Of a DNA stretch of 64,000 bases, positions 1-8,178 are shown piece by piece. Position 1 is the first letter of the stretch. Every line of letters begins with the position of its first letter. The stretch spans positions 83,917 through 147,916 of the IMG/VR virus record IMGVR_UViG_3300019886_000004. The stretch is one strand, 5' to 3'. The DNA comes from a virus. The notes beneath the pieces are model-generated. The model did no database searches. It saw only the letters and a program-made list of their open reading frames with translations, and was not told the DNA's origin. Made by a program: the position numbers and the translations under genes.

Positions 1-341
1 TAACCTACTCCAGATCCACCAAGTAGTAAAAACATTGTTTCACTAAATGCTCGATAGTCTGAAATATGTAAAAATGCGCAATTATAAATACGATTCGGAG
101 ATAGCTCAATAGGTTTACCTGCAAATTGCGCAGCTCTCATTGACATAAGAACCTTTTTATCTCTTAGATAATGAGTGCGTTCAAAGATTTCCTTTTTTAA
201 TTTAGGATACTTTTTCATCATCATTACTTCATACCTATTGCAGATTTCTTCCCAACTTTCTCTTCTTTTAACCTCTGGCGAATATCTGGCATATTTCATG
301 AATACGCCGATATCAGATAAAATTTTTTGACTTAAATCCAT
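1..341 (-). CDS. Ribonucleotide reductase, class II-like, N-terminal part (cut by window edge)
   Basis: Reduces ribonucleotides to deoxyribonucleotides for phage DNA synthesis. About 113 residues are visible from the ATG at 341, and the frame is open to the window edge. The N-terminus has the KYARY and ESWEEICNR pattern followed by SMRAAQFAGKPIELSP, RIYNCAF and FLLLGGSGVGY, which match the start of adenosylcobalamin-type large subunits; the Cys in YNC is the expected redox Cys. The class assignment is inferred because the catalytic core lies outside the window. A clear promoter lies about 20 nt upstream. Together with the neighbouring dUTPase it indicates phage-controlled dNTP pools. Confidence 0.85.
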   Translation of the reverse strand, partial: MDLSQKILSDIGVFMKYARYSPEVKRRESWEEICNRYEVMMMKKYPKLKKEIFERTHYLRDKKVLMSMRAAQFAGKPIELSPNRIYNCAFLHISDYRAFSETMFLLLGGSGVG

Positions 342-360
342 AGTTTGTATTCAATTCATA

Positions 361-392
361 CAAATGTACGGAAATAAATCCATATAAACAAA
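361..392 (-). promoter_or_regulatory. Bacteroidota-type promoter for the ribonucleotide reductase gene
   Basis: Reading the minus strand, TTTG (389-392), a 20-nt spacer and TACATTTG (361-368) match the TTTG/TAnnTTTG consensus of the Bacteroidota primary sigma factor. The ATG at 341 follows after 19 nt. Confidence 0.75.
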
Positions 393-417
393 TTTTATTG
401 ACTTAATTTAAAAAATT

Positions 418-443
418 AAAGTCGATATAGAAATATCGACTTT
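418..443 (-). terminator. Intrinsic terminator after dut
   Basis: Arms GTCGATAT (421-428) and ATATCGAC (433-440) are perfectly paired around a 4-nt loop and extended by A/T pairs. T-rich sequence follows on the minus strand. It separates the dut unit from the reductase promoter. A T-run on the plus strand means it could act in both directions. Confidence 0.75.
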
Positions 444-470
444 TTCATTACACATTAAAACAGACTATAT

Positions 471-896
471 TTATCCAGTAGAACCAAATGCAGATGCTGC
501 GCGATCGGTGTCTTCCAGTTTTTGAACTTCTTCAAATTCTACTTTCGGTATTGGTATTACTATTAGTTGAGCAACTCTATCTCCTACTGTATAAGCCTTA
601 CTGTTTCTTATATATTTAAAACGAGCTTTAATTTCTCCTCGATATCCTGAATCCACTACTCCAACAGCATTACTCAAAATCATACCTGTATTTGAAATCG
701 AAGACCTAGGAAATATTAATCCAACGTGATTTTCTGGTATTTCCAAGGAAATTCCAAAACCATATTCATAGTATCCAAAATCTTTATTATCAACGACTAT
801 CATCGAAGTTGATGTGAGATCCATACCACCATCTCCTTGCTTCTGATACTCTGGAATTTTGGCCGAATCAACCAATTTCTTTATTTTTATCTTCAT
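471..896 (-). CDS. dut: dUTPase (deoxyuridine 5'-triphosphate nucleotidohydrolase)
   Basis: Hydrolyses dUTP to dUMP and pyrophosphate, keeping uracil out of DNA and feeding dTMP synthesis. At 141 residues it has the normal trimeric-family length. All five motifs are visible: GMDLTS (24-29), PRSSIS (63-68), GVVDSGYRG (79-87, with the catalytic Asp and uracil-binding Tyr), GDRVAQLIVIP (105-115) and RAASAFGSTG (132-141). Motif 5 is slightly relaxed (RAASAFG where RGxGGFG is usual). The upstream endonuclease gene overlaps its start by 29 nt, so the two are translationally linked. Confidence 0.95.
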   Translation of the reverse strand: MKIKIKKLVDSAKIPEYQKQGDGGMDLTSTSMIVVDNKDFGYYEYGFGISLEIPENHVGLIFPRSSISNTGMILSNAVGVVDSGYRGEIKARFKYIRNSKAYTVGDRVAQLIVIPIPKVEFEEVQKLEDTDRAASAFGSTG

Positions 897-1560
897 AGTT
901 TTCGTATATTAGTTTTATGAAGTCTAAGAATTTTCCTCTATCAAAATTGAACTTTATAGTATTGACAGCATGGCAACAAAGAACTATATTTGATTTTATG
1001 TATCCGATTCTATTATCAACTCTGTCAACACTCACATGTGTTAATTTTGGTTCATTATCAATTGTCATAGGTATATTTGTATATTTACATATACCTTTTT
1101 GTTCTTTCCATAATTCTATTAAATCAGAAATCTCAATATCAAAATGTATATTTCTTTTTTTCGACATTGATCTCATCCTCTGAAATTTCATGGCAAAGAA
1201 TTTTTCGTCTTTACTATATTTAAATCTTGGATTTTTGCTGTTGTACTCGAATTTACATCCATTACAACAACAAGATGGTCTACCAAGTTGATCTAAATAA
1301 ACGTGTCTTTTTTGATAAAAGTCCTTGTTGCAGTTTGCACAATGAACCAAAACTTGTGTATTTTTTCCAACATTGAGAAATTTAGGTGCACAGTATTTAC
1401 AGTAACCTGTACCTCTTTTTAAGAAGGTGATACCGTACACCCTCATTTCTTTATTACAATCCAGATTTCTACATTTACAAATATAAATCTTTGTTGTCTC
1501 AATACACTTCTTAGTTTGCTTTTTTCTAATTTCTATTCTTATAACTTGTGATACTTCCAT
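868..1560 (-). CDS. HNH-family free-standing homing endonuclease with zinc ribbons
   Basis: Probably a selfish endonuclease that cleaves phage genomes lacking it. The N-terminal half (about 25-110) has several CxxC pairs, consistent with zinc ribbons. The C-terminal part carries VSVDRVDNRIGYIKSNIVLCC, the treble-clef HNH pattern (the SVDRID...GYI..N form), followed by VNTIK. It is not in an intron but overlaps the start of dut, a common place for free-standing homing endonucleases next to nucleotide-metabolism genes. It has its own weaker promoter-like sequence. Function is inferred from motifs. Confidence 0.75.
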   Translation of the reverse strand: MEVSQVIRIEIRKKQTKKCIETTKIYICKCRNLDCNKEMRVYGITFLKRGTGYCKYCAPKFLNVGKNTQVLVHCANCNKDFYQKRHVYLDQLGRPSCCCNGCKFEYNSKNPRFKYSKDEKFFAMKFQRMRSMSKKRNIHFDIEISDLIELWKEQKGICKYTNIPMTIDNEPKLTHVSVDRVDNRIGYIKSNIVLCCHAVNTIKFNFDRGKFLDFIKLIYENYEDKNKEIG

Positions 1561-1578
1561 ATATCATATATCTTTTAT

Positions 1579-1610
1579 ATAATATACTGAAAATATTCCA
1601 TATAACCAAA
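1579..1610 (-). promoter_or_regulatory. Weaker promoter-like element before the HNH endonuclease
   Basis: Minus strand: TTTG (1607-1610), 20-nt spacer, TATATTAT (1579-1586). It keeps the spacing and the TAnnTT part of the consensus but lacks the final TG. The ATG at 1560 lies 18 nt downstream. Confidence 0.45.
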
Positions 1611-1621
1611 TTTATTTTCTA

Positions 1622-2314
1622 TTAACCTTTAACTTCATCTAATTGTTTTTTTTCTGAACATACGAATGTTTCAAGTTTTAGATTTGGTTTACTACATAAT
1701 TCTTTTACTTCTTCCAAATCTTGGATCGGAATCCCTAATTCATCTGCAAAAAATTTAAAGCAATTTCCTTCCTCATTTTTTTTATCATCAAAATTGGCAT
1801 CTGGCCAAAGATAACAATAAAGTTTCTTTTGCTCAGTTGGTAATAAAGAAGACCATTTATAGTTTTTTATAATTTGTTTAGCTTTCTCTGTCATTTGAGA
1901 GTATCTACCTTTCATAAAATTACTCCAGTCACTTGTGTAACCAGAAAGATCATATGTATATAGATATTCATCTGGTGATTCATGAAATCCAACAAACCTT
2001 TTATTAGACATTAAAATAGTTTCATATTTTTCCCAACCAGTTTCTTGAATACTTATATTTTTAAAATTGTTATTAATTTGATTATAAATATTATCTTGTT
2101 TAATCTTATAAATTTTAGAATAAGTAACAATTAATATTTTATCATCAAAACTAATACCATTTGGATAGTCACCACAAACTAGATCTGGTGAAGATATATA
2201 AGTATTTGTTTCCGTGAAGTATTTATTCTTTATTAACCCAGTCAAAGGTAATAGAAATAGTTTTGACTTTTGTAGGTAACTTTTTTGCAGTAGAGAAGAT
2301 TCTTTTTTATTCAT
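1622..2314 (-). CDS. Protein of unknown function, 230 aa
   Basis: Not recognised. It is a soluble, Lys- and Tyr-rich protein with no signal peptide, membrane segment or obvious catalytic motif. A C-terminal stretch (about 150-200) is rich in Trp, Tyr and acidic residues and may be a helical domain. It lies 28 nt downstream of the 450-residue gene in the same direction and is probably co-transcribed with it. The ATG start is followed by a normal Lys-rich N-terminus. Confidence 0.7.
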   Translation of the reverse strand: MNKKESSLLQKSYLQKSKLFLLPLTGLIKNKYFTETNTYISSPDLVCGDYPNGISFDDKILIVTYSKIYKIKQDNIYNQINNNFKNISIQETGWEKYETILMSNKRFVGFHESPDEYLYTYDLSGYTSDWSNFMKGRYSQMTEKAKQIIKNYKWSSLLPTEQKKLYCYLWPDANFDDKKNEEGNCFKFFADELGIPIQDLEEVKELCSKPNLKLETFVCSEKKQLDEVKG

Positions 2315-2342
2315 TAAACAAATAAAGTTTAGAACATTTTAT

Positions 2343-3695
2343 TTATATTACATATTCGGAAAAACCATAAGGTAAATTAATTGGTCCATCATTAAATATC
2401 AAAGTAGATTCCGTAATTTTATCTTTCAAATTTTTCTTCCATCTTATAAGTGTAGATTTCTTGACTGTGAATCTCATGTAGTTATACTCTTTGTCACATA
2501 CAAACACTCCTGTTATTACATTAATACCCTGCTTTATTTTATCAGAATATTCTTTTTGAACCAATTCATTTATCAATGCTATTTTTAAAGATAATGGTGA
2601 AGATTCAATAACCTCATATATTTCTTTAATATTATCAACAAAAGTGAAAAATTCCAAGAATATTTCTTTATTTCTTACATCTATATATGGTATTGTTTCT
2701 TTAAAATAAAAAGGTTCAGAGTATTCAATAGTTTCCTCTATTTTATTATTTAACCTGTTACTTCTATAGTGTAAATTCGAAGGATTTATTTTATACTCTT
2801 TATCATATAAATTGGATAAGTTATCAAAATATTCCTTTTGTTTTTCTGTTACTACAATTTTCTCTCCTCTTGTTAATAAATATCTAAAGTATGCGTGATA
2901 GTCCTTAGCTTCTTCAATAACTGTTTGCAAAGTCTTACCTTCATATCCAGCAAATTGATATGCTATTTTCTGTAACTCCTCCATATTGTCCAAACCATCG
3001 CATTCTAGGATGCTAAGTTGCTTATTTACTAATTCGGATAGTTTTTCTAGATATTTTTTCATTAAAGGAGACTCTGGTTTATCTGTCTCTATAGTAAATA
3101 TTTCATCAAATTGACCTGACTGTAATATAGCAGTTTTTATTAAAATATCTATATTACTATCACTAGTAAAAGCAACAGGATCATTATAGATTTCCCAAAA
3201 CTTTCTTCTATTAATTAATGATAAATTAATTAAATATAGATTTAATGGCCTTCTAAAGCTAAAGTTTTTCTCCTTTTTCTCCTTTTTCTCCTCTACTTTT
3301 TCTTTTCTCATTAAATTCTTACCAAAATAATCTTCATGGAAAAGATTTCCATCGCTTGTAAATGGCTCTAAATCATATTCACTGTCTTGAGCCTCAACAT
3401 AATTAATAGCTAATCCTTGATGATTACATATCCATGCTCTACCTTCTTTTTTGTCAACTATTCTACAATTGGCTAATTCATCTCTAGGAATTTTAACATA
3501 TTCACTAATATCATCTCTTTTGATGACACCCAAAACACCAAGATTATTATGGACTATTAGTAGATTTTCATCCATTACATCAATAATCTCAGATCCATCA
3601 AAGACTTCTTCAAAGATTTCTTCTTTGATTGAACTACCATCATATGATGGATTTTTTCCTTTTATATATTTTCTAACTGCTGCCATTTTCCACAT
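2343..3695 (-). CDS. Large protein of unknown function, 450 aa
   Basis: Not recognised. Its start overlaps the end of the nuclease gene by 23 nt; an alternative ATG (MAAVRKY) three codons in is equally plausible. There is a Lys/Glu-rich linker (about residues 130-145), then a largely helical C-terminal part (about 150-450) with no membrane segment or known catalytic motif. Position directly after a Holliday-junction-type nuclease might suggest a role in DNA processing, but nothing in the sequence shows it. Confidence 0.7.
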   Translation of the reverse strand: MWKMAAVRKYIKGKNPSYDGSSIKEEIFEEVFDGSEIIDVMDENLLIVHNNLGVLGVIKRDDISEYVKIPRDELANCRIVDKKEGRAWICNHQGLAINYVEAQDSEYDLEPFTSDGNLFHEDYFGKNLMRKEKVEEKKEKKEKNFSFRRPLNLYLINLSLINRRKFWEIYNDPVAFTSDSNIDILIKTAILQSGQFDEIFTIETDKPESPLMKKYLEKLSELVNKQLSILECDGLDNMEELQKIAYQFAGYEGKTLQTVIEEAKDYHAYFRYLLTRGEKIVVTEKQKEYFDNLSNLYDKEYKINPSNLHYRSNRLNNKIEETIEYSEPFYFKETIPYIDVRNKEIFLEFFTFVDNIKEIYEVIESSPLSLKIALINELVQKEYSDKIKQGINVITGVFVCDKEYNYMRFTVKKSTLIRWKKNLKDKITESTLIFNDGPINLPYGFSEYVI

Positions 3696-4044
3696 TTTTT
3701 AATACTTCGTAGAAATCTTCTTTTCTCAAAATAACGTAATCACCACACTTAAAAAATCGTGATCCGCGTTTTTCTGTAATTTCATGAAAAACAACTAAAG
3801 GTTTATCTTTAAGTTTAAATTGCTCAAATATATCTCTATATTTTAGAGGACTAGTATAGCTTTTACATTGTATATGATAAGGAAATCTTTTTAAAGATTC
3901 TGGAGTGTCAACTATGTCAACATCCATATTATCCATATATCTACTGTAAAGTCTAGATGTACCTACCAAATAACCTAGTTTCAAGTTATTTATCTCAGTT
4001 ACAATTTTTCTTTCGTAGTTTGATCCTTTTACCTTGTTAAGCAT
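3673..4044 (-). CDS. PD-(D/E)XK nuclease, Holliday-junction-resolvase-like
   Basis: Probably a structure-specific endonuclease that resolves branched DNA during replication or recombination. At 123 residues it has the archaeal-type resolvase / phage VRR-like size. Catalytic pattern: SNYERKIV (Glu 11), MDVDIVD (Asp 43) and HIQCK (Gln 59-x-Lys 61), in the order and spacing of the PD-(D/E)XK fold with the QxK variant. It has its own strong promoter 14 nt upstream and is the first gene of its unit. The fold is well supported; the exact substrate is inferred. Confidence 0.75.
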   Translation of the reverse strand: MLNKVKGSNYERKIVTEINNLKLGYLVGTSRLYSRYMDNMDVDIVDTPESLKRFPYHIQCKSYTSPLKYRDIFEQFKLKDKPLVVFHEITEKRGSRFFKCGDYVILRKEDFYEVLKNVENGSS

Positions 4045-4058
4045 ACATTGGTTTTAAC

Positions 4059-4090
4059 CAAATATACGCATTTTTCATGAAATTACCAAA
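4059..4090 (-). promoter_or_regulatory. Bacteroidota-type promoter for the PD-(D/E)XK nuclease
   Basis: Minus strand: TTTG (4087-4090), 20-nt spacer, TATATTTG (4059-4066). The ATG at 4044 follows after only 14 nt, so the leader is very short. Confidence 0.75.
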
Positions 4091-4099
4091 TTATTATTC

Positions 4100-4657
4100 T
4101 TAGACTTGCGTTATCTTCATTTCTTCATCAATATTTAAACTATATGTACTACATGTGTGTTTATAGTTATTTCGTCTATTTTTAAATGAAGACATTGATT
4201 GTAATCCTAGATTTTTAACACATTTAAGTATTATTGGCTGTTCAACATCAGAAATAATGAAATCAACAGAGCTATAATACATTATATTACATATTGATTC
4301 TACCAGGTTTAAAACCTCTCTAAACATTTGTGTTGATTGTTCTGTGGTAATACTAATGGAATCTAACCCACTATGTATCATTGTATAAGAATATATGTCA
4401 TGAATTATAAGTTTTCCACAACAACTAGGATATTCTACTATGCTGAATCCCAAAATATTATATTCAGACTTAGTTAGTATAGAAAACGAAACAGGACCTT
4501 TGTTACCTATGGTTATCCTACTAATTGGACGAATCATACTATTAAATATATCATCCTCATCAGAATAAATCAAAGATTTTGATCTAGATACAAGTATTAA
4601 GTCTTTTATATTTAATATTTTACTAATATTATTCTTAAAGTCTAATATGCATCCCAT
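4100..4657 (-). CDS. GNAT-like protein with a Cys-Cys-Gly motif, 185 aa
   Basis: Distantly GNAT-like rather than a clear acetyltransferase. A central strand segment reads VEYPSCCGKLIIHDIYSY, matching the position of the CCG/CCA strand in three other proteins of this window (22743-23237, 5489-5998, 24469-25005). The last two also show an acetyl-CoA loop, but that loop is not obvious here. The start overlaps the end of the COOH-NH2 ligase by 16 nt, so it is coupled to the peptide-chemistry cluster. It could be an inactive or binding-only relative. Confidence 0.5.
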   Translation of the reverse strand: MGCILDFKNNISKILNIKDLILVSRSKSLIYSDEDDIFNSMIRPISRITIGNKGPVSFSILTKSEYNILGFSIVEYPSCCGKLIIHDIYSYTMIHSGLDSISITTEQSTQMFREVLNLVESICNIMYYSSVDFIISDVEQPIILKCVKNLGLQSMSSFKNRRNNYKHTCSTYSLNIDEEMKITQV

Positions 4658-5508
4658 ACATCTGTAAGTTCTTTTTCCTTAATTAAGACTAGTATACCAA
4701 ACTCATCACATATTTTACCAGCAAGTTCTTTATTACTGGAATTAATTGCCTCAACAATATCTATTGACATTTCATTAATCTTATCCATTCCATGTTCATT
4801 ATAATAGTCAAACATTTGATTGATTTGATTAAAAATGTACTCAACATATTCTCTATCTTCAACCCAGAAATTAGAAAGTGTTCTAGCTTCAAAACCCCTT
4901 GATTCACTCCATTCACACAACCTCATTTCTCCAGCCTTACCATATAGTTGTCTCCTTCTTTCATCGCTATCTAAAAATAGGCAAGGTATTGTCACAAAAG
5001 TATCAAAAACTTTCATTAAATCAATGGAATTATTTACATCAGCTCCTTCAAAGCTGAAATGAAGATGACCTCCGCACACCCTCAAATTAGTATCTAATAG
5101 ATTACAAGAAGGATTCATTTCTCCATCCAACCAAGCATTATATGAAGGACTACATCCAGCCACCTTTGCTTCTGGATGCTCTAGTTGATCTTCTGTAAAT
5201 TCTGCTGAAGGACAACAAGTTATTTTTAACTTTTCTTCCTTGGCATATTTACTTAATATGTAACTCTTAATATACTCAAGATTCTCCAAAAATTCCTGGC
5301 TACCATCTAATTTTACTGGCGGCACATTACATTCTTGTAATACACCATCATACTGTAAGCAACATCCCTTTCTAGGAAGTTGTTCTGGAAATTTCTTAGT
5401 TCCGCTATTAAAGGGTATTGCAGATATAAATTTTCCTTCATCATTAGTTAAAAATAGTTCAAAATCAGAACCTATTAGTACTGTTTCCTTATTTACTTTC
5501 ATTTTCAT
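4642..5508 (-). CDS. Amidoligase, COOH-NH2 ligase type 2 family
   Basis: Predicted to join a carboxylate to an amine using ATP, as in the glutamine-synthetase/glutamate-cysteine-ligase fold. Signature elements in order: IGSDFELFL (Asp 15, Glu 17), CCLQYDGVLQECNVPPV (50-65), GGHLHFSF (146-153), the Arg-rich RRRQLYGKAGEMR (184-196) and GFEARTLSNFW (205-215). These are the metal-, ATP- and substrate-binding features of the phage COOH-NH2 ligase family. The length of 288 is normal. It overlaps both neighbours (GNAT-like genes). Substrate is unknown; cell-wall peptide or protein side chains have been suggested for the family. Confidence 0.85.
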   Translation of the reverse strand: MKMKVNKETVLIGSDFELFLTNDEGKFISAIPFNSGTKKFPEQLPRKGCCLQYDGVLQECNVPPVKLDGSQEFLENLEYIKSYILSKYAKEEKLKITCCPSAEFTEDQLEHPEAKVAGCSPSYNAWLDGEMNPSCNLLDTNLRVCGGHLHFSFEGADVNNSIDLMKVFDTFVTIPCLFLDSDERRRQLYGKAGEMRLCEWSESRGFEARTLSNFWVEDREYVEYIFNQINQMFDYYNEHGMDKINEMSIDIVEAINSSNKELAGKICDEFGILVLIKEKELTDVWDAY

Positions 5509-5998
5509 TCAGATTTAATAGCCAAATATTTAAAGTATTTCCAGTTTTTGCATTAATAAACTCAAGGCTTTTTAACCAACCTTGTTTTTCAAATATCTTA
5601 ACTTGATATTCATTATTTTTCTTATCTGCACCTTGCAATACACCATATCCATAATAGGAAGAAAAGTCAGACATGAACTTTGTTGCAATAGAACCAATTC
5701 CTTTATTTCTAAAGTTCTTAGATACAAGAAGATTGCTTCCAACAATTATACCACAACAATTATACATATCTTTTAAATCAAAAGTAACTATAGTTAATTT
5801 ATTATAGTCTACTTTAAATATTAAGTTACATTGACCTTTTCCTATTTCTTCAGGATTATATTGATTAAAGAATTCTTCCAGGGTATACTGTACCCCGGAA
5901 GAATTTTCGTAAACCTTTATTTCAATCTGTTGTTCCTTACATCCTATAATTTTAGATATATCTGTTCTAAACTTGGACTGAATTTCTTTCGTTTTCAT
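5489..5998 (-). CDS. GNAT-family N-acetyltransferase with a Cys-Cys-Gly motif
   Basis: Probably transfers an acetyl group to an amine, perhaps on the product of the adjacent ligases. The GNAT fold is visible: NCCGIIVGSNLLVSKNFRNK (central strand), then RNKGIGSIATKF, the Q/RxxGxG/A acetyl-CoA loop, then a helix and YGVLQGADKKN with a typical C-terminal Gly-Trp and strand. It starts MKTKEIxxK, as does its paralogue at 24469-25005. It overlaps the class I amidotransferase upstream by 32 nt and the COOH-NH2 ligase downstream by 20 nt. Confidence 0.75.
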   Translation of the reverse strand: MKTKEIQSKFRTDISKIIGCKEQQIEIKVYENSSGVQYTLEEFFNQYNPEEIGKGQCNLIFKVDYNKLTIVTFDLKDMYNCCGIIVGSNLLVSKNFRNKGIGSIATKFMSDFSSYYGYGVLQGADKKNNEYQVKIFEKQGWLKSLEFINAKTGNTLNIWLLNLNENESK

Positions 5999-6695
5999 GT
6001 TTGTAATTTGGAGACTTTTTTATTAAGTTTGTAATAAGATATCTTGCTAGCAAATTATAGTCTTCCTCTGGATGAAATTGACAAGCGGCTATCGGAAGAG
6101 TTTTATGTTGAAATACTTCTGCAATGTCATCCTTTGCAGTATATGCAATTAATTCTAGTGGCTCAGGTAACTCATCCTTTCTAACACCTTGATGGTGAAG
6201 TGAACAACATTTCATTTTTTTACTTTTAGAATTCTTTAATAAAGATGTTTCTAATATAGTAAATTTCGGAGTGAATGTAAGATCATTAACTAATTCTCCT
6301 CTATTTTCGGAATCACTATATCCATGCGTTCCAAGGTCTATATTTTGTATTAGTTTGCCACCAAAATGTACATTAATCATTTGGAAACCTAAACAGATTC
6401 CGAATACTGGTATTCCCGCATCAATATATTTAGGTAAATTAACTTTAGCAAAATGTTCTTTGAATGGATCTGGATCACTATTAAAATATCCTGGAACAGC
6501 CTCATAATTACTTGGTAAAGTATCCTTACCTCCTGGCATTATAATTAAATCTAAATCATTATCAATACCCATTTTTGGAGTTAGAATTCTAACATCTCCA
6601 AACACTTTGAAGAAGTGTAAATAAGATTTTGCTACACCAAAAGATAATTCTCCTTGACTCCAACCCGGTATTCCAATTTTAGGAACGTATTTCAT
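5967..6695 (-). CDS. Class I glutamine amidotransferase / gamma-glutamyl hydrolase-like (first copy)
   Basis: The fold hydrolyses gamma-glutamyl amide bonds through a Cys-His-Glu triad. Visible here: GGKDTLPSNY (55-64), nucleophile elbow FGICLGFQMIN with Cys 101, and CQFHPEED with His 208 and Glu 210. The form resembles PuuD-type gamma-glutamyl-GABA hydrolases, which act alone, rather than ammonia-supplying domains. A ligase neighbour suggests it trims or recycles gamma-glutamyl bonds, or releases ammonia. An 18-nt gap separates it from a second, divergent copy. The physiological substrate is inferred. Confidence 0.85.
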   Translation of the reverse strand: MKYVPKIGIPGWSQGELSFGVAKSYLHFFKVFGDVRILTPKMGIDNDLDLIIMPGGKDTLPSNYEAVPGYFNSDPDPFKEHFAKVNLPKYIDAGIPVFGICLGFQMINVHFGGKLIQNIDLGTHGYSDSENRGELVNDLTFTPKFTILETSLLKNSKSKKMKCCSLHHQGVRKDELPEPLELIAYTAKDDIAEVFQHKTLPIAACQFHPEEDYNLLARYLITNLIKKSPNYKHENERNSVQV

Positions 6696-6713
6696 ATTAA
6701 TTCATTTAAAATT

Positions 6714-7373
6714 TTATAATTCATTATTAAAAAACTTCACTAAAGTCTTTTTAGTCCAATCCATTACTGGTTCAAATTGACTAGATTTATGCATCATTTC
6801 CGGATGGAATTGAAACCCGATTGCACTAATTTTAGGAAAATAAATCGACTCAATTTCTTTAAAATTCCAAGGAAGTAAGATTGATTTATCCTTTGGACCT
6901 AAATATCTATTAGACCTTCTCTTACTACTCCAAGCTAATACTTTATAGTTCCTTGGATCCTTAATTGTATAAGGATTGATCATTTGATGATGTATACTAT
7001 TTGTATTTACAGAAACACCATCAAAAGTTGTTATTGTATGGCTGCTTCCACTATGACCACTAACGTCTTGAATCAACTTACCACCCGCCATTGCACAAAT
7101 AAATTGAATACCGCGACATATACCCAGCATCTTCTTACCAAGTTTTATACCTTCCATAAAGTCTTCTTTTTCTATCTTCTCCTTTTGTGGACTAGTCCAG
7201 GTCCTGTCACTTGCTTCTTCTCCATAGGTGCTTGGATCTACATCAGCTCCTCCCCCAAAAATTATTACATCTGCCTCTTCTATATTTCTAGTATGTACAA
7301 ATCCTAAATCCTGTAAGAAATTTCCATTATTTGCTCCACACGCAGACGTGAAATACTTATTTAATTTCTCCAT
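6714..7373 (-). CDS. Class I glutamine amidotransferase / gamma-glutamyl hydrolase-like (second copy)
   Basis: Same fold as its downstream neighbour but diverged: FGGGADVDPSTYGE (39-52), nucleophile LGICRGIQFI with Cys 86, a Ser/His-rich GHSGSSHT, SIHHQMI, and GFQFHPEMM with His 190 and Glu 192, so a full triad is present. Two intact, non-identical class I domains side by side suggest two different amide bonds or substrates. Its start overlaps the unknown gene upstream by 17 nt. Confidence 0.85.
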   Translation of the reverse strand: MEKLNKYFTSACGANNGNFLQDLGFVHTRNIEEADVIIFGGGADVDPSTYGEEASDRTWTSPQKEKIEKEDFMEGIKLGKKMLGICRGIQFICAMAGGKLIQDVSGHSGSSHTITTFDGVSVNTNSIHHQMINPYTIKDPRNYKVLAWSSKRRSNRYLGPKDKSILLPWNFKEIESIYFPKISAIGFQFHPEMMHKSSQFEPVMDWTKKTLVKFFNNEL

Positions 7374-8178
7374 AAAGTCTTATTAAGTCGTTTCCTTCTA
7401 TTCTTTTTTGAAAGTCTGAAATCTTTAAATTTGAATTAAATCTTGTTTGAAATAGTTTTCCAAGATTTCCATCTTTTTGGTTTTTAATCAACACATCAAA
7501 CTCTTGCTTACTTAACAATTTACTAATGAAAGTTTCTCTATTTTCAACCCTAAGTAAGGAGAACGTTTCGTTAAATCCATGATTTCCTGCAAAATAATAG
7601 TGAGCCATTTGAAGTAATTCAAAGTCTTCAATCATTTTTGCATTGATACCATTTATAGCTTTTAAATTGACAAATCTACAAAAGTTCTTAACTACTTGAT
7701 CATAATGGTCAGAAAATAAATATCTAACCATGCAATAAGCACAATAATTTCTTAATTGATTTTCATGAGAATTTTCTTTTATTTTTATTTTAAATGCTTC
7801 CCATTTATCTTCAATTATAAAACTACCCATGTCTAATTTCAATTCGTTCTCATTTTGCCATCCTTTCACTGATGTAAAATTCGTTCCAATCTCACTAGAA
7901 GTTTTATTACCTAAGTATTTTACTTCGCAAAAGAAATTAGATGTTAAGTCTATCCAATAATTAAAGAAACTTTTATTTCTGGCTTGCCTTATTAACCAGT
8001 CACTTGGATAATAAAATTTAATCTTTCCATTCTTAACCTTGTATTTATCATTGTTTATATCAAAAGTCATTTTAATTATTTGAGAACAATGTGTTACCAT
8101 TTTCTTAATTACGATTTGATCGTCATCATCGTAAATTATGAAAAATCCATAACTATTTCTATTATTAATTGTCATCAT
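7357..8178 (-). CDS. Protein of unknown function in the amidoligase cluster, 273 aa
   Basis: Not recognised. The N-terminal half (1-120) looks beta-rich; the C-terminal half is helical with a Cys/Tyr-rich stretch (NYCAYCMVRYLF, about 145-156). No membrane segment. It is coupled to the amidoligase upstream by a 4-nt ATGA overlap and to the amidotransferase downstream by a 17-nt overlap, so it is likely a working member of the pathway. A second ATG directly after the first may be the real start. Confidence 0.7.
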   Translation of the reverse strand: MMTINNRNSYGFFIIYDDDDQIVIKKMVTHCSQIIKMTFDINNDKYKVKNGKIKFYYPSDWLIRQARNKSFFNYWIDLTSNFFCEVKYLGNKTSSEIGTNFTSVKGWQNENELKLDMGSFIIEDKWEAFKIKIKENSHENQLRNYCAYCMVRYLFSDHYDQVVKNFCRFVNLKAINGINAKMIEDFELLQMAHYYFAGNHGFNETFSLLRVENRETFISKLLSKQEFDVLIKNQKDGNLGKLFQTRFNSNLKISDFQKRIEGNDLIRLYGEIK

